Assembly: GCA_020091685.1 (NCBI GenBank)
Contig: CM034601.1
Span: 3,348,920 to 3,412,919 of the forward strand
Origin: Lutjanus erythropterus
Lineage: Eukaryota; Chordata; Actinopteri; Lutjaniformes; Lutjanidae
Direction of reading: 5' to 3'
DNA length: 64,000 bases
The position numbers and the translations under genes are program-made. The notes beneath the pieces were generated by a model. That model was not told where the DNA came from. It searched no databases and saw only the letters and a program-made list of their open reading frames with translations. Positions 38,801 to 53,800 of the stretch are shown here, piece after piece; position 1 is the first letter of the stretch, and each line of letters begins with the position of its first letter.

Positions 38801-41800
38801 CATGATTAAATTACTGTATTTTAATGGGAAGCACATTGAACAACATGTTAAAACATTCATTTAATCGCTGTCAAAACAATGGTTATGTAACGCAGACGTG
38901 CATTGAACGAAAATTCAGCCCACTTTGAACCGAGACGCCTGCACGTCTTCTGAATTGCAAATCAGCAAAGATATGCTTAGTGGGAAATATTGCACTTCTG
39001 TTGAACATTTTGATGTGCAACATCAAAGCTTACCTGTGTAAACTGAAAGAGAGTCTTGATACTTTCACATCATTAGTCAAAAGGTTTAAAAAGGGCACAA
39101 GCCTCTCTCTCTCATTTAGTAGGTATTCTGTTTGATCTTACAAGTTTCCTTATTCATTTTGAAGATGAAAGGAGGGAAAGAGGCGTTGAAAATGCCTCCT
39201 GTTCGGGATGTTTTGACCATTATATGCTGCAGCTAACTGGACTGCACCTGATCTGTAAAGACCGTTTTGGTATTAAGCTTATCTGAAATGACTTAACAAT
39301 GAGAGCACCGAGTTTGATCTCAGACTCCTCTCTTGGTAATATTGCAAGTGGCGCAGAGCGCTGAGAGGATAAAAGCTGCAGCGCTCTGACATTAGATGTG
39401 ACAAATATTCCTGCTCCCCTCGAAGGGTCATGTATAATTCCACAAGTGCCGCACAGGGTGAAGAAATATGAGCTGAGGAGGAAATGTAGAAATGTTTATT
39501 TCAGGAGCGTGATGGATCATCAGTGCTGGATAAATGAAGAGGAAACAGCGTGTACCTGCTCCGCTCGCTCCAACACATCAGCTCTTTTTTGGGCACTTTT
39601 TAACCCTAGGTGATATTATTTTTTAAGTACTTAGCTTCAGTATAATTTTGACTGGAGGCTTTTTACCACAATCAGTCCACCAGAGTGTGACAACTTTTAG
39701 GTGAATAATAAATTTGAAGAAGTGTCTAATAAGGTTTATTTTCACCAATATTTTGCTTCTAACACATTCACAGGACCATAACAGTATTTTTGAAAAGTTT
39801 TATGTCCTTAATGAGAATCTACTGTGCATACTATGCATTTTTTCATTTTTTTTTCCTTGATATGTGATGCACCATTTTCGATTTTTGGATATTTATTTTT
39901 ACTGTTCCAGGCAGCCATTGGTTTCTATTAAAGGTCCAGTGTGTAAGATTTGGGGCAGGGGTCTGCAATCTTTACCCTCAAAAGAGTCAATTCGGGCCCC
40001 AAAAAACCCCCAAAAGAATCTGTCTGGAGACTTTTCTGTTTTCAGATTTGGCATCAATGCCTAGTCAAGGAACAATTCAAGACTAGCCAACAGCAAAATT
40101 TAGAGGAAAAGGTGCCAACCCACAGACGTAGGCTGGGACGCACATTTTAGTTGGCAAAACTTTTTTTAAATTCGGTATACAGGCTCCACATTTTTACAGT
40201 TGGAGAATGTAAGAATCATTTTAGTCCTACAATGATAAATGGAAATTAAAATGTGAAGAAAGACAAAAGCAAATAGAAAAACATTATTATGCATTTGCCA
40301 CTGTCCCTTAAATATCTGTTCAATATAAATATCAATTGGCAAACAAGTCTGCTGACTGTTTTATCATGGAGCAGTCTTTGATCTGGTACTCATGATCTGA
40401 CAAGAGTAAACAACCTTCCTAATAAAGCTCATTTTCTCAAGATAATGAAATAATTAAATTGATTTTGAGAGATTATAATCGCAAGCATGACAATAACAGC
40501 AAAATGGTTAATCAGGGGTTCTATTTTGGGCTTGATGAGCTAATCCATGCAGAAAACACTGGTATGGTCCTTTAAGAAGAGACAGACAGGACGTCATGTT
40601 TACCTGCTTGTTTCCAAGGACGACCACGGGCAGCTGGGGCTCCACCCTCAGCAGGCGGTGCAGTTCAGCCTTAGCCAAAGGGAAGCGGCTCCTGTCGGAG
40701 GAGTCCACCACATACACCAGAACGTGAGTCCTCCTCAGGTAGTCCGACCAGTACCGCCGAAGGTCCTCCCCTCCACCGACTGCAGCAGAGAAAACACACA
40801 CAGTTGTACTTTCAGGCTTTTTTTTTTTTTTTTGGCTCTTCCCACCAAGGTTTAGCTTTCAGTCAGAACATTTGTATGGAGAAAAATAAGCCTCAGTACT
40901 TGTGAAAAATGTGTGTTCCATCATACACACATTTTCAAATTTATGCAGAAATTTCGTTCAAAAATTGTCCCTTTCGACCAAAATTTGCTCGCCCATTGCT
41001 CCGAAGGCCAGTACCCACTGTCCTAGCACTAACCCTGACATCTGTTTGGATTGTAGTTTCACCGAAATGTTCCTGCATGAATATCTTCACCCAAGATTTA
41101 TGTTAAAATACAAATATATAAAATTCCAAAAGCAGCTCTTAAATCTGATTTCTACGGCTGTTGCTCTGTTGCTGTAAAATGTACAACTTGAATGATAATA
41201 TGACAAGCCTTATTAGCCTGTTAGGACGCATTTGAACAGCGGAGGATCCAGCCTCTCAACTGTGACACAGCTCTTCTCAGTTTGCATAATTAAATGAATA
41301 GTTGCCCAAAACATGTAAGTGTGAACTATGAGAAACACTGGTGCATTCAGAGGTAACCAGATTCTGACATGATGTTCTTTTGCTGATGTATAAAAAGAAT
41401 CTAGTCAGTGAAAGAAAAGCAGCCACACGGCCCTGACTCGCCGCCTTGCTCAGGGGCATTTTGGTGTGGCAGATATTTTCTGTCAGTTTCCTTTGTGCTA
41501 CAGTAAAAAGGAGACGGCTTTCAAATAAATCCAACATTTAAATAAATAAATGGACAGATCAATTTGTAGAATTAGATAAGCTGTTGGGATTCCTCCTTTA
41601 AACAAATTGGCTACAGATTAATTTCAGATGTGCACCAGACCGAGCAAAATCACTAATCTAGTTTTCACTGAGGGATGAAATAGGCAAAGACGGCACTTAG
41701 CCATTATTTATGTCCACGTTTCCCTGCTGGGGAAATTGGTCTGATTCATTTTTTCCATCTTGTTGCCTCCAGACATGATATGTCAGCGAAGTTCTGAGAA

Positions 41801-44800
41801 AAATATATCTGTGCAATTTTTTTTCTTTGTGGGGATTTATTTTTTATATACTTTAGTCTGTTTTTTCTTGCATCCTTGGAAGTTTTTTCCCGTTTTTATT
41901 TCCTCATCTTTATTGTTTGCTCTTCTCTTTGCACTCTGAGGCATTATTCTTAGTTTTTTGAGGGAAATGTTTCAGTACTAAAGGTGTGTTTGACTCCCCT
42001 CCTTATAAGTGAAACATATCTCATTTCAGCCATTATGAAAATGTGTCTTGCATGATTGCTGTGCAGCATCTCTCTCGTTATGCTTTAAAGCAAAATCAAA
42101 AATACATATTTTTCCTCTGGCAGGTAGTGCTGTTTATCCATCTAGTTTTTTTTTGGTGTGAGTTGCAGAGTTTTGGAGATATTGGCTGTAGAGATGTCTG
42201 TTTTCTGTTCACAGTAATCAGACTAAATTGTTAGTCTTACCTGCATTTTTATTTCAATATCAGCCTACTAGGTAGTCACGATCATGCGAGTAGCATGCAC
42301 AGGTCATCTGTGATTAGTTGCGAGCTAAACTGTGATGGCAAGATAGTCAGCAGAGGTAAAATAAAGAGTCAGAAAATGAACGGTTCAGAAACACTGCAAC
42401 AGTGGCTCCAACTGGGAAAGATCAGAGAGAGAGGTGCAGATCAGGAGGAGTGGAATTCGAGCAATTGTGTTTAAAAATGCATTGAAGAAAGCACAACTGC
42501 TAGTGGCTACTAAAGACGCGGCCGCAGCTCCTGCTTTCCCCAACACAACACAAAACAGTCAGGTGGTAGTTGGAGAGCTTAATATTTTCTGAGGTGGTAC
42601 ACGGTGTAAAAAAGTTTGAGAAAGACTGATCTAGACGGATAAATAGCTCTACAGGCTAGATATTGATTTTGGGTTGAACTGTTCCTTTAAACATGGAGAG
42701 GTCAGACCTGAGAGCTGGTGGGTGTTGGAGGACCTTGTGGCTTGTTTACACAGATTATTATCTGCACTGCTCTGTGGAATAATGGTTGACTGAGTCAATT
42801 GACTTACTGATTACTGAAAGTTTCAGTTTTACATGAGAGAATAACAACATACAGTCCAGTGTAACCCAGTCCAGCTAATCAAAGCTTTCTGCAACACTTC
42901 ACTTCCAACACAGTTTGAACCCCACACAGTCACAGGACACATTTATTACCAGCTTCAGTGGTGAGGAAAGTTTCATCGTAACCGAAGGCTTTAACTTCCC
43001 ACAATCCTGCTGTGCAGAGGAACTGACCTGCAGCTATAATGACCGACTGCGCACGGCGACCAAACGAATCACTGCTCACACAGCGGCGGGCCATGACTTC
43101 AGGTTGTCGACGCTTCCAAATTCAGCCCAGCACAGCACAGCAAGAATTCATTAGTGCTGGACTTAATGGAGAATGTTGCTAGGAAACTGGGTAGTGATGT
43201 ACCTTCAGCTGATGTGATGTGGCAGCAATAAATACCTGTTTACCTGATGTGGTACAGGCGGTGGACCTGACGCTTGGCGCGGTGGGCAGCTTGTGTTTTA
43301 TAGTCCGAAGGAGCTCAGCGGGACGCTCGTCCTGCCGCTCCGCAGGCCAGCTTATTAGACACACACCCACATGTTCACACACAGCAGACGCTGAGTCATC
43401 TGGGTGTGAATGTGTGTATATATTGATCTGAGTTGTAGTCCTGAGGGCAAAAGTATCTCTGCAATATTTTCAATAGAGATAGTGGCTCTGAGCAGCTACA
43501 CAAGCCATTTTACAACACGCTGGACTGTTATTACGACAAGTTTTGCGGCCAACTAAATTTAACTTTGACCCCTGTAGACTCACAAATCAGTCTTTAATGG
43601 CTTCACTCAAAGAGCAGTAAGTAGTCCTGCAATACCAGACAATCAGATCTCTCACTGTCTGGGGATTTCTAAATGTAGCTGTGCTTGAACGGTCGCTAAC
43701 AAACCTACGGCCCTTACATTTTTTCAAGAACACGCCTTACCTGAAAGGAAGCTTTCCTCCCATCCTCCTCATTAGTAAAGACATGATGTCACTCCCTAAA
43801 TATGAACTACCGCCCTAAATACTTTGGATTGTTTGAGTTTTTTTTAACTCTCTAAATGTTTCCACCCAGTTTTGGGGCTGTTTATTGTTAAAAACTAATC
43901 AATATCAATACCAACACCAGTACCCTTAAAGTGATATCGAAGAGGTATGTTATTAAATATCTTTTGTTTAAGGTCCTTCTTTATGAAGAATGCCTGTTGT
44001 GATTGCCTGCAAACATATAGTATTTTTTTTCTACATCTGGATACAAAACTGATTGAATGCAGGTTTAATTTGACTGGAGAAGTTTCGATACTACTTGTTA
44101 GCCCTATGCCCTTGTATAAGGATGTAACAATATATTGAATGTCACGATACTGCAATTTAAAAAATGTCTAAATACACTATCAAACTGTAAAACTAGTTGG
44201 TTAAGCTGAGGAAAAGATTGTGGTTTGTGTTTATAGACATACATTAGTTACCTGGGGCTACCTGGCTGCGTAAGTTCGGAGCAATGGGCATTTGTTTACA
44301 GGAAAACAAGCAAACAGTGGAGCATTCAAGAGAAGAGCGAGGCCATGTCTGCTGTTTGTAAATGCACCAGAAAAATGATTAATTGCTGAGTCTCATTCTC
44401 AGTATGTCAAAATACAGACGTTTTGGGTTGGTTAAGTGTCCAGACCACAGGAAAATAATGAGAAAATGAGAGGGTTCGGGTGGAGGGTGGGGTCTCTGCA
44501 GATGGTGGGTAGCGGGTGATGATTGAGGGGGTTTATTTTTGTATTGATGTCTTGGAGAATCCTGCGTAGTTTGTCTTTAAAGGCGCCCGTGCTCGGTGTC
44601 AGTTTGCGAGCCTGAGATGAGGGAGTTCCTCAAATCAAAATGAAAGCAGACGAGTACATACTGTACTAACACAAGGATGTTTATTAAAGAGGGAAGCTGA
44701 GGAAACAGGCCCCCCTTCTTCCTGATGCTGTTTTTCACTTCCCTTTAGCACAAACTCAAATCTCAGCCGCTCAAAGCCTAAAACTACTTCTGATCTGCGT

Positions 44801-47800
44801 CTTTCCATTTAGAGTTTAAAGGCTTTTAGCTTGATTTCCCCAGCGGACCTCATAAAGAGAACTCGTCAGTGCCTGTGCACCGTACTGCTCCTGATGTGCG
44901 CCAAGTGTGCTCTGAGCTGTCAACATGCCTCTGCATCAATGTCACCGAGACAAAGACTTCGACATTAACTGCACCGGGCCATTGAAGTATTCTGACTGAG
45001 TGGGCGGTGACATGTGTTCCTCTTACTTTCAGAGATGAGAAAAGGATTCAAGGCTCCCACCGATGTCTGTGTTCAGATCATGAATAAATCAGCCACTGTG
45101 CGTGACACATTCGTCCCAATACATCCACAGAAACTCATCCTGAGGCTGACTGCAGCTGAGCATCTCACACACAGACTAGTCTGAATGAAGAGCGAAGTCA
45201 TTTAGTTTATTTTTAGTGCAGCGCAGCAGCTTTCAGTGAATGCTAATTAGCAGAATTTATTTATTTGTCTGTAAATACAATCTAACTGGAACCATCTGCC
45301 TCTCCCTTTTAGACTGGCATAATTTGATCTCCGCCATGTTCACTGGAGTGAAATGTCAGTTTCTACGGTTCTCTGTAGGTTTACGTGTTAACGTCAATGA
45401 ATCCCAGATACTAAAAACAGAAGTATTCCTCAGCCACTGAACAAATAAGGACAATATAGCAGTGCCAGAGATTGCCTCTGTGTTGGCAGTGATGGATGCA
45501 GCCAGCTTTTAGGGAAGAGATTGGAGGTAAACAACTGAAATTTGGATCAAGTTCTGAACAACAGCCAGGCTCGGATGCAAACTTACCACAGCTTATGTAA
45601 GTACCAACAGTTAGAGCTGCTATAATCAATATTTTGTTAATAATAATGTCTTTGTGTTTGGTGTCTAATATTTGAATCTGCAGCCCCTCGGCTTTAAGGA
45701 GCTTTATAGCGACTTTCGGCTCATTGGTCATCCGTCTGGCCTCAACCTTTTCTCTGATCTGCAGGGTAAGTATTTTTACTTACTACTTATTTCCTCACTG
45801 GAGTGATATGCAGTAAATATAATCACTAACAAATGTGTTTTTGCATCAGTGTGGGCCAAGGAAAATAATAACAACAGTCTGTAATGTTGGTTTAAGCCAT
45901 TTACTCACTCATATGTGGTTATTAAAGCAGCAACTGCGTTTGCAAAAATGAGTTCAGCAGTCTAAATAGTGAGGTGGAGCCATAGGCTGTATATTAAATA
46001 GGTTGAAATCCTATTTATCATGCAGTCTATGGTTGAAGCGACCCGTTTCCCCACGCCTCCTCCTCCTCCTCCTCCTCAGACTCGGGGAAGCTCAGGCAGG
46101 CTGCAGGAACACTTGCTTGAGCGCAAGATGAACGCAACATCGTAAATTGACAATAACAAACGAGGACGAGTCCCACACTGTAAGTTGATCAGCTGTTTAT
46201 TACTGTCAGATGTCTGTCAATGTAAAGTTAAGCCTGTTATCACGAAAACAAAAGCCCACTGCTCTGAAAATACACACTCTGAGTTCAGTGACTGTCTGTC
46301 TCACTGCCCACCAAACTCCATTAACATATTGCTCGATTTAACCGTTAAAACTCTAATTAATGTGAAACAGGCAAACAAAAACACTTATTCTAGCCTGGAA
46401 TAGAAATTTCAAAGGACACTGCGGCTGCAGCATTGTTGTCGGACAAGCAAGCATTTCAGCTTACGACATGTCATGGTCCTTTTATGATTTATCACAGTAA
46501 ATATATTACACTTTTTTCCTTTTAAGTAAACAGAAAATATAAAAGGTCCAAGTAACATTGTGACACGGATGGAGTAACACTTTGTTACCATAACAGCAGC
46601 GGTGCAGAAGTTACTTTTATCATGGGGGTGATGAAGAAACATGCTTTCACTTCAAGTGTTCGTGCACAGCAGTTGTACTGCTGTGATAAGCGATTTCCAA
46701 TTTGCAAAGCTCACAGAGCACCAGATTGTTGGGTCTCTGTCTGACATACGTCAGATGACTGTGGGTGAGATTCTCGCTGCAGTTTGTTCTCTGGAGGAAT
46801 CGTGCTTTTACCAGGTGCAGCTGTTGCAATGTGCCGACACAAATTATGCAAATTGATGCATTTCCGTAATTGATGACCGTGATGAGTCACCCCAGCCCTC
46901 GTAGTGACCTGAACTACTTCTTTCAAAACAATCAGTACAGGTTACTGCCATCAAAATGACACAACACTTAAAGATACGGGTCATGCCAGGACCTGGAGAG
47001 CAGCTCAGAGTCGAGGCCAGAGTATGATGGAGCTTCAAACACCACATCATCTGATGGCAAAGTGTTGATACCTGTTCTGAAATATGATTCAGACGATTTG
47101 AAGGTGGGGTGAAAAGCCTGTTGTCACAGAGAGAGGTGAGACGTGATCGTGGCTCAAAGGGGGATAATGGCGTACACTTTTTGGCAATCTTTCCTCAAAG
47201 ACATGGTGTTGCACACTAAAAATGATAAGTCACTGTCTAAAGCAGATGTGATAATCAGATTATTTCAGTTTCTGAGAGTCATAATAGCCCTTTTTACACA
47301 GAGATTCCACAATATTGCTGCAACGAAGGCTCGTCATTTTGCTGGCTTTGTTTTTGAACACTGAACCAAACAATGTCGCTATAGATGCTGTCCCAGTGTC
47401 TGATTTTAGATTTTCAACACAATGCATGAGTTAAACAGCAGATTCTGCTCTTTTTTTAATCACTCTTAAGAGCTGATAACCTTATGAATTTTTAACTTCA
47501 ATATTTTTATGTGTTCCAGGATATACGGGGACTTGCTTCTTCTGCAACAGTGAATTTAAAAGGACTGGCTTGTGTGATTATCTGTGGGGAAGGACAGGGA
47601 TTTCTCTCCTTCCTGTGTGTGTGTCTGCTTAGTGCACAGCCAGCCCCATCCCCTCAGCGCTGTGTCAGCGCTGGAGAACGTAGCTGCTTGTCTTTCTCAC
47701 TCTGTTTAGAGACACAACTGACAAATAGGCCTAGGTGGAATGAGAGAATAAAACACAATCACAGACAGCAGTGACGCAACAGCGTCGTGTCTCTGGCTAG

Positions 47801-50800
47801 GTGTTGGCACTCAGTACCTTTAGGTTATTGACCAAAATAACCCAAGCAGTATCGAAACTTCTTCCATCAAACGATGCCTGCATTCGATCCTTTTTGCACC
47901 CAGATCTAGAAAAGAAATGCCCATTTGTATGGTTTTGTCCATAGCCAATCCCCACAAATGTTGATTGATTTAAGTGAGGGATTGGCCCACTACCACAGCT
48001 AGCAACTACTGGCTACAGTCTGTGGTAGACGTCACCAAAGATGCCACCAAAACGAAAGCAAAGGCTTTGTCTTTAAGGGTACTGGCACTGGTATTGATAT
48101 CGTAATCCACCTCCCTCGCTGGCTTGGAGGCGGAACAGCAACACCCCTATTTGCGAGGCAGAATACTGTTGCTTGTCCTGCCTTGAACAAGCTCTGCATA
48201 AGCAGCTAATAATTATCGGATGCAGCTCATCCAGCACCCCCCACTGCTGAGAAGGTGTTGGAGGAGGCGAAGGTTTCAAATGCTGTTTGATGCTGACAAT
48301 ATAAGCTAATGAATGAGGAATATACATGTTTTTAATTGACATCAGACAGTAACCTTGAACACCAAAATACTGTTGAAATTCTCAACTGGCAAGCTGAAAT
48401 TCTGACTTTTCAGTTCAAATTGAATGTATAATGGCACCAGGCGCAGCTGCATCGTGTTACAGCTGCACCACGTCAGCCGGAGCTGATCGCAGCCATTCTA
48501 CACAATGCTTGTGATTCCACCAGCAGCGCCTCGGTGCGTCCGCTCCACTTCAAATACGCGCAGAGTCTATTTTTGACAGATGCTGCGTCAGTTAGCACAG
48601 GGCAGATCAAACGGGCAGGAAGTCAGACACAGAAAAGGCAGGAAGAATCCGGTTAATTTTCAAAATAAAGGACCCTGTGCAGATTCGTGATCATTGAGAC
48701 AGACGGAAAAGAAACCATTTAACCACGTAGCCTGTTTATCCACGGTAAAAACACAAAGAGCAAGGAAAGAGGATCTAATCAACAAAAGCTGAGCAAGTAA
48801 ACATAATCAGGCAGGAAAAACATTTAACTGCAGAAATGCCTCTGGAAACGCTGCTGGTGGGGTTTGCAGAAGACAGACCAGAACTGTGGCGTAGTTGTGC
48901 CATGCTTGGTGGAATCAAATGGTAATAATGCAAACAAACTGCAGGGAGATGAAGAGACAAGTCAGAGGAAACGAGCGAATATGATGCGGATCTATCTGTT
49001 CTTTTCTCATTGTAACGGGAACTCCAGTCTGCAGTGTAGTTTACACACTTCACGTTACATGATCAACCAAAGTTCACCTCAAAGTCTCACGCTCTCTGCT
49101 GCAATCACGCTTCTGTTTTTATCAGCTGACGATGTGAGTGCACGTTCACTGATTGCAGACTGATCCATTCAGTGTACCATTCATGGAAAATAAAATGAAA
49201 TACTGTACATGTAACGTCAATATGAACTGAAACACACTCATTCAAAGTTCAATGGCACCGTTTGTATCCTGGATATAACCAATGGTACAGTATAAACCGT
49301 GTTCACACTATTTAAGCAAATCACTCAAACACGATCAAATCACAATCAAACATTCACAACAACCTGCTCCTCATTTTTTCAGCCTTATCTTGAACAAGAA
49401 TGAGGTTTTCCAAACTTTTCCAGGCGTCTTTGTGGAGATCTTTGGTGAAAAGCGAATAAATGGCCAACTGTACTGATCAGGGGGATCAAAGCTCTTTCCA
49501 ATTCTCCACTTAATGCTATTTTGCGAAGCATGAAAGCCTTCCAGACTCCACACACACTCGGCCCTCTTCACTTAATTTTGAGGAATAAAAGGAGTCTTAC
49601 TCTCCAGGAAGTCGAGCTGACAGGCGGGCGCATTGAGGCTCATGAAGTTGAAGCCGCGGGTGGGCCGGCAGCGGCCTCTCTTAGCCGTGGACTCCCCGGG
49701 GGTCAAACCCTGCAGCATGCTGCTCTTCCCGGCCCCATCCAGACCGAGGACCAGGACCTGACGTTTCCCGCGCTCCTCTTCCTCCTGCGCACAGAGAACA
49801 AAGACGATCACAGAAATGTTCAGAAATGTAGACTGGAGGCAAAAATTAAACACACTTGATTTATTCAACACTGTTGAATGAAGCTGTTTGAAGGGAGGCT
49901 ATGGAAGAATATTAATAGTGTAAATAATTTGACGCAGAGCGTTCACATCAGAACACAGCTGAATCTGAACACTGAACACACCCCAAAAGGGTTCTTCCTG
50001 AAGGGCTGAGGAACCATTTACATCTGAGGAATCGTTTTTTAAACAAAGGGTCCATCAAGTGTTCTTTGTAAGACTAAGGACTGCATTAGAACCCTTTTTC
50101 ATCCAAAGAACCCTTTTTTGGAAGAAAGAGTTCCTCAAATACAGGAAACAGGTTCAGTAAAGTTAATATAAAAAAACTAAAACAAAAATAGAACCCTTGG
50201 AATATAAAAGTTTTTTCAGTAGAACCCACTGAGTGTGTTTTTGATAAAACTGTTGAAATAGCTTCTCAGACAGCTTCTCATTAGCACCTTTAGAAGGTGG
50301 CACAGTTCTTGACAGAACCTTATTACCATAAAGAGCTCTCTATAGAACCTCCCATAGGGGGTTCTGGGTGGAACCTTTCACAGATGATTCTAGGTATAAC
50401 CCTTTATGATGGGTTCTTGTCAGGCGGTTTCAAGTGGAACCCTTATTAAATGTCCTACCAGCACCCAAAAAGGGTCCTTCTATGGGGACAAGACGAAGAA
50501 CCCTTTATGGTTCTAGTTTGCACTTGGATTGTGTATTGGCTTTATAAAGACAGAGATCATCAAGGGTTCTTTGTAAGAGTAAGGGCTGTTATCTTCAAGA
50601 ACCATTTGCTTCTGATAAACCATTTTTAAAGAAAGGGTTTGTCAAGGGTTCTTTGTAAGAGTCGCATTAAGACCCCTTTTTATCCATAGAACCTTTTTTG
50701 GAAGAAAGAGTTCTTCAGGCACAGGTAAGAATTTGTTCTTAGTGACTTACTTGGTTAAATAAAGGTGAAATAAAACACTAAAATAAAAATAAAATTCTTG

Positions 50801-53800
50801 GAATATGATCAGGTTCTCCGTAGAACCCACCAAGAGTGTGTGAAAATCTTGGTTCTAGTTAGCGCTTGTGTTTCTAAGAGTGTACAGGCTCATACAATGC
50901 AGACCGTCTGAAGTCCACAGACAGTTTTTAGGTCTTTGGCCTCCATAATGTGGGTCCTCAGAACCTCTAATACATTTGACACAACCTGAAACAACGTAGA
51001 TCTACACTACAGAACATTTTCAGGTCCACTTCACGGGCAAAAGAATGGAAAATTACAGCCATACGTGTTTGCTGAATAAGTGATTATATGAGTTAATATG
51101 GGAATTAATCTTCAGCTGTAACAGCCTCTGCTTTTCTGGTTTCAGGGTTTCCACCAGATGCTGGAATCATCATCATTCCCATCAGCCTCAGCTGCACTTA
51201 ATTACTAATTAACAAATGTTAGCACACTAAACTAATAATGATGAATATGATAAACATTACAGCTGCTAAACATTAGCATGCCACCATTGTCACTGTCAGC
51301 ATGTTAGCATGCCAACCTCATAGCATCTGTGAGACATTTACTCAGGATATTTTTTTAACCTCACTGTGGCCTCTGGAACATCGTGACAGCAAGTTGCGCT
51401 GTTCAACGTTTTATAGATAATAATCATTATTTGCAGCCCTGACTGTATAAAACCAAATGCTCGCACTTTTCACAGATTACCAAGCACCAATTATCTATAA
51501 GCTTCATGAATGGATCATAATGATGTTTATCCTGCTATTTTCTTCCCACTTATCCAGGATCGGGTCACAGTGGCAGCAGACAAAGCAAAGTTGGCCAGAT
51601 GTCCCTCTCGTCTCGTGTTTTTCAGCTTCTCCTGGGGGATTCTGGGGTCTGGGTCTACCTCTGGGTCTTCTACCAGTTGGATGTACTGGGAAAACCTCCA
51701 ATGGGATGCGCCCAAGCTACCTCAACTGGCTCATTTTCATGTGTAGGATCAGCAGCTCTACTCTGAGCTCCCACCGGATGTCTGAGCTCCTCACTCTACC
51801 TCAAAAGGCTTGCACACGCTCCCAAATGGACGCATACCCAGACAGCTGCAGACAGCATGAATACATAGCACTTTTGTTTGTACTTTTTTCTGGAGTCCGC
51901 TTGGAGGACGAGTTCTACTCGTGTGCAGATGTTAGTCTACAGCTTGTTTTAGCGTGGTGGCCTCGCAGAATCCACACAATCAGGATAAATTGGACATATG
52001 CAGAGGTCCACAAAGAACCTAGAGATTAGTTCAGTGTTTCTCAAACTTTTTGCACTGCGTACCACGTTCTCCCAGTATCCCCTTAATGTTCTGCACTGTG
52101 TGGTGCTAGCAGTTGTTGTGGACACGTCACTGGTGCTTCTTAAGTTGCTGCCAGTAGTTGTGCTCAGTTTACTGTAATCTGCTTCATTTTTAAAATGATT
52201 TTTGGCGAGTTTTTGTTTTCCTGTTTAGTTTTACAAGGAGTTAACAAGCCTATTAAGCTTGTCTTAGCTTGGTAAAAGAGAGAAACTTGAATCGAGAAGG
52301 TGTACGGTTGTATTTCTCTCTCTTGAGTACTCGCACCACAATTTGAAAATCTACAGAAAAATAGCTTGTCAACTATTTTGATGATCAGTTCGTTGTTTCA
52401 GCCACTTTTCAAACACGAATATCAAACATTTGCTGGTTCCATCTTCTTGAATGTGTGGATTTAATGCTTTTGTTTCTCATTTATGACAGTAAGTGAAGAG
52501 TTTTTGGGTCTTGGACTGTTTGTTGGACAAAAGAAGCAACTTGAAGATGTCACTTTGTGTTCTGGGTGATTATGATGAACATTTTTTTCCCAAACATTTT
52601 AAAGATTTGACGATTAATTGATTGGCACAGTCACACGAATGCAGTGGAGTGGCCATCGTCTGCTGAGGCGAGCAGCACTTTGCATGTGTGACCACGGCAT
52701 AATAATGAAAATAATCAGTAGTTGCAGCCCTACTCGTAAACAAGAGCCCAAGATACTTGAACTCCTTTGCTGGGCAGAAACTCATTCCCAACCCAGAGGG
52801 AGCAATCCACGGTTTTCTGGCAATCCACCATTTTCATTATCATCATCAAACTGAATGCTTCGGACAGTTGGGACTTTGGCCTTCAGTGTGCAAAAGACAC
52901 TTAATAATGTTCAGGAAAATGAATCAGCTTCTGCAATCCTCCAGAGGTAAAACCCCTGATATTATACTTTAATAAAAGACGGAGCGGCATCATGGTAACC
53001 CTGCTCTTTATTACGGCTTATTTGGGTCAGATTCGAGAGTGCACACAGAGACGGAGAGCACTCGTCTTCCACTGAGCCGCCCGTATCTGTGGAGAGACAC
53101 TCGGTAAAGGTTAGCGGCCGGATTTAAACCTCTACGCTCGCTTTTCACCTGAGACACCGCAGTCCCTCAGAGATCCCGCGCACGTCAGTCATCTCTTTTT
53201 AAAAGTCACACAAGGTTAGTCTTTATTCATGCCGTGTGCTGATGTGCGACTGCCATTCTGTGGAGGTCAATTAGCAATTCATATCAGCCCTTTTAGAGCT
53301 GAGATGCATCGGTTTTAGCTTTCTTATGAAAAATATCACACTCAGCGGTGATGGATGATTGAGGCCTTAAGAGATTTTTAGATCATTTTCAAAAGTGTAC
53401 CCTCAAAATCAGCTCTAATTAGATTCTTTAACACATACAACTGCGCCACAACCGGACTTGTGAGGTTGAATGAAGAATTCAAGATATTTTGGTGATTAAT
53501 TAAATTTTGCCACTAGCTGCAATCACTGACTGGTGTTGCCAGGCAAACCACATCAGATAAACAGGGTTGCTTTGACAGGTCTGCGGCTTGCTTCCTGTAT
53601 TCTGACTTATGCTGCCCGCTGGGAGACAAACCTCAAACCCTGACAGCGTCAAGCAGCTCTGAAGCTGCTGAGGCTGCAGAGCTTTTTACCGCTTTTCTTC
53701 CTTTTGCCGCATGATCAGCACGGACTTTGCAAAGCGATCAATTCTTGCATACTTGCTCTCTTTAGTCATCTGATTGGATCTCCAAGATTATCCAGTAGAT

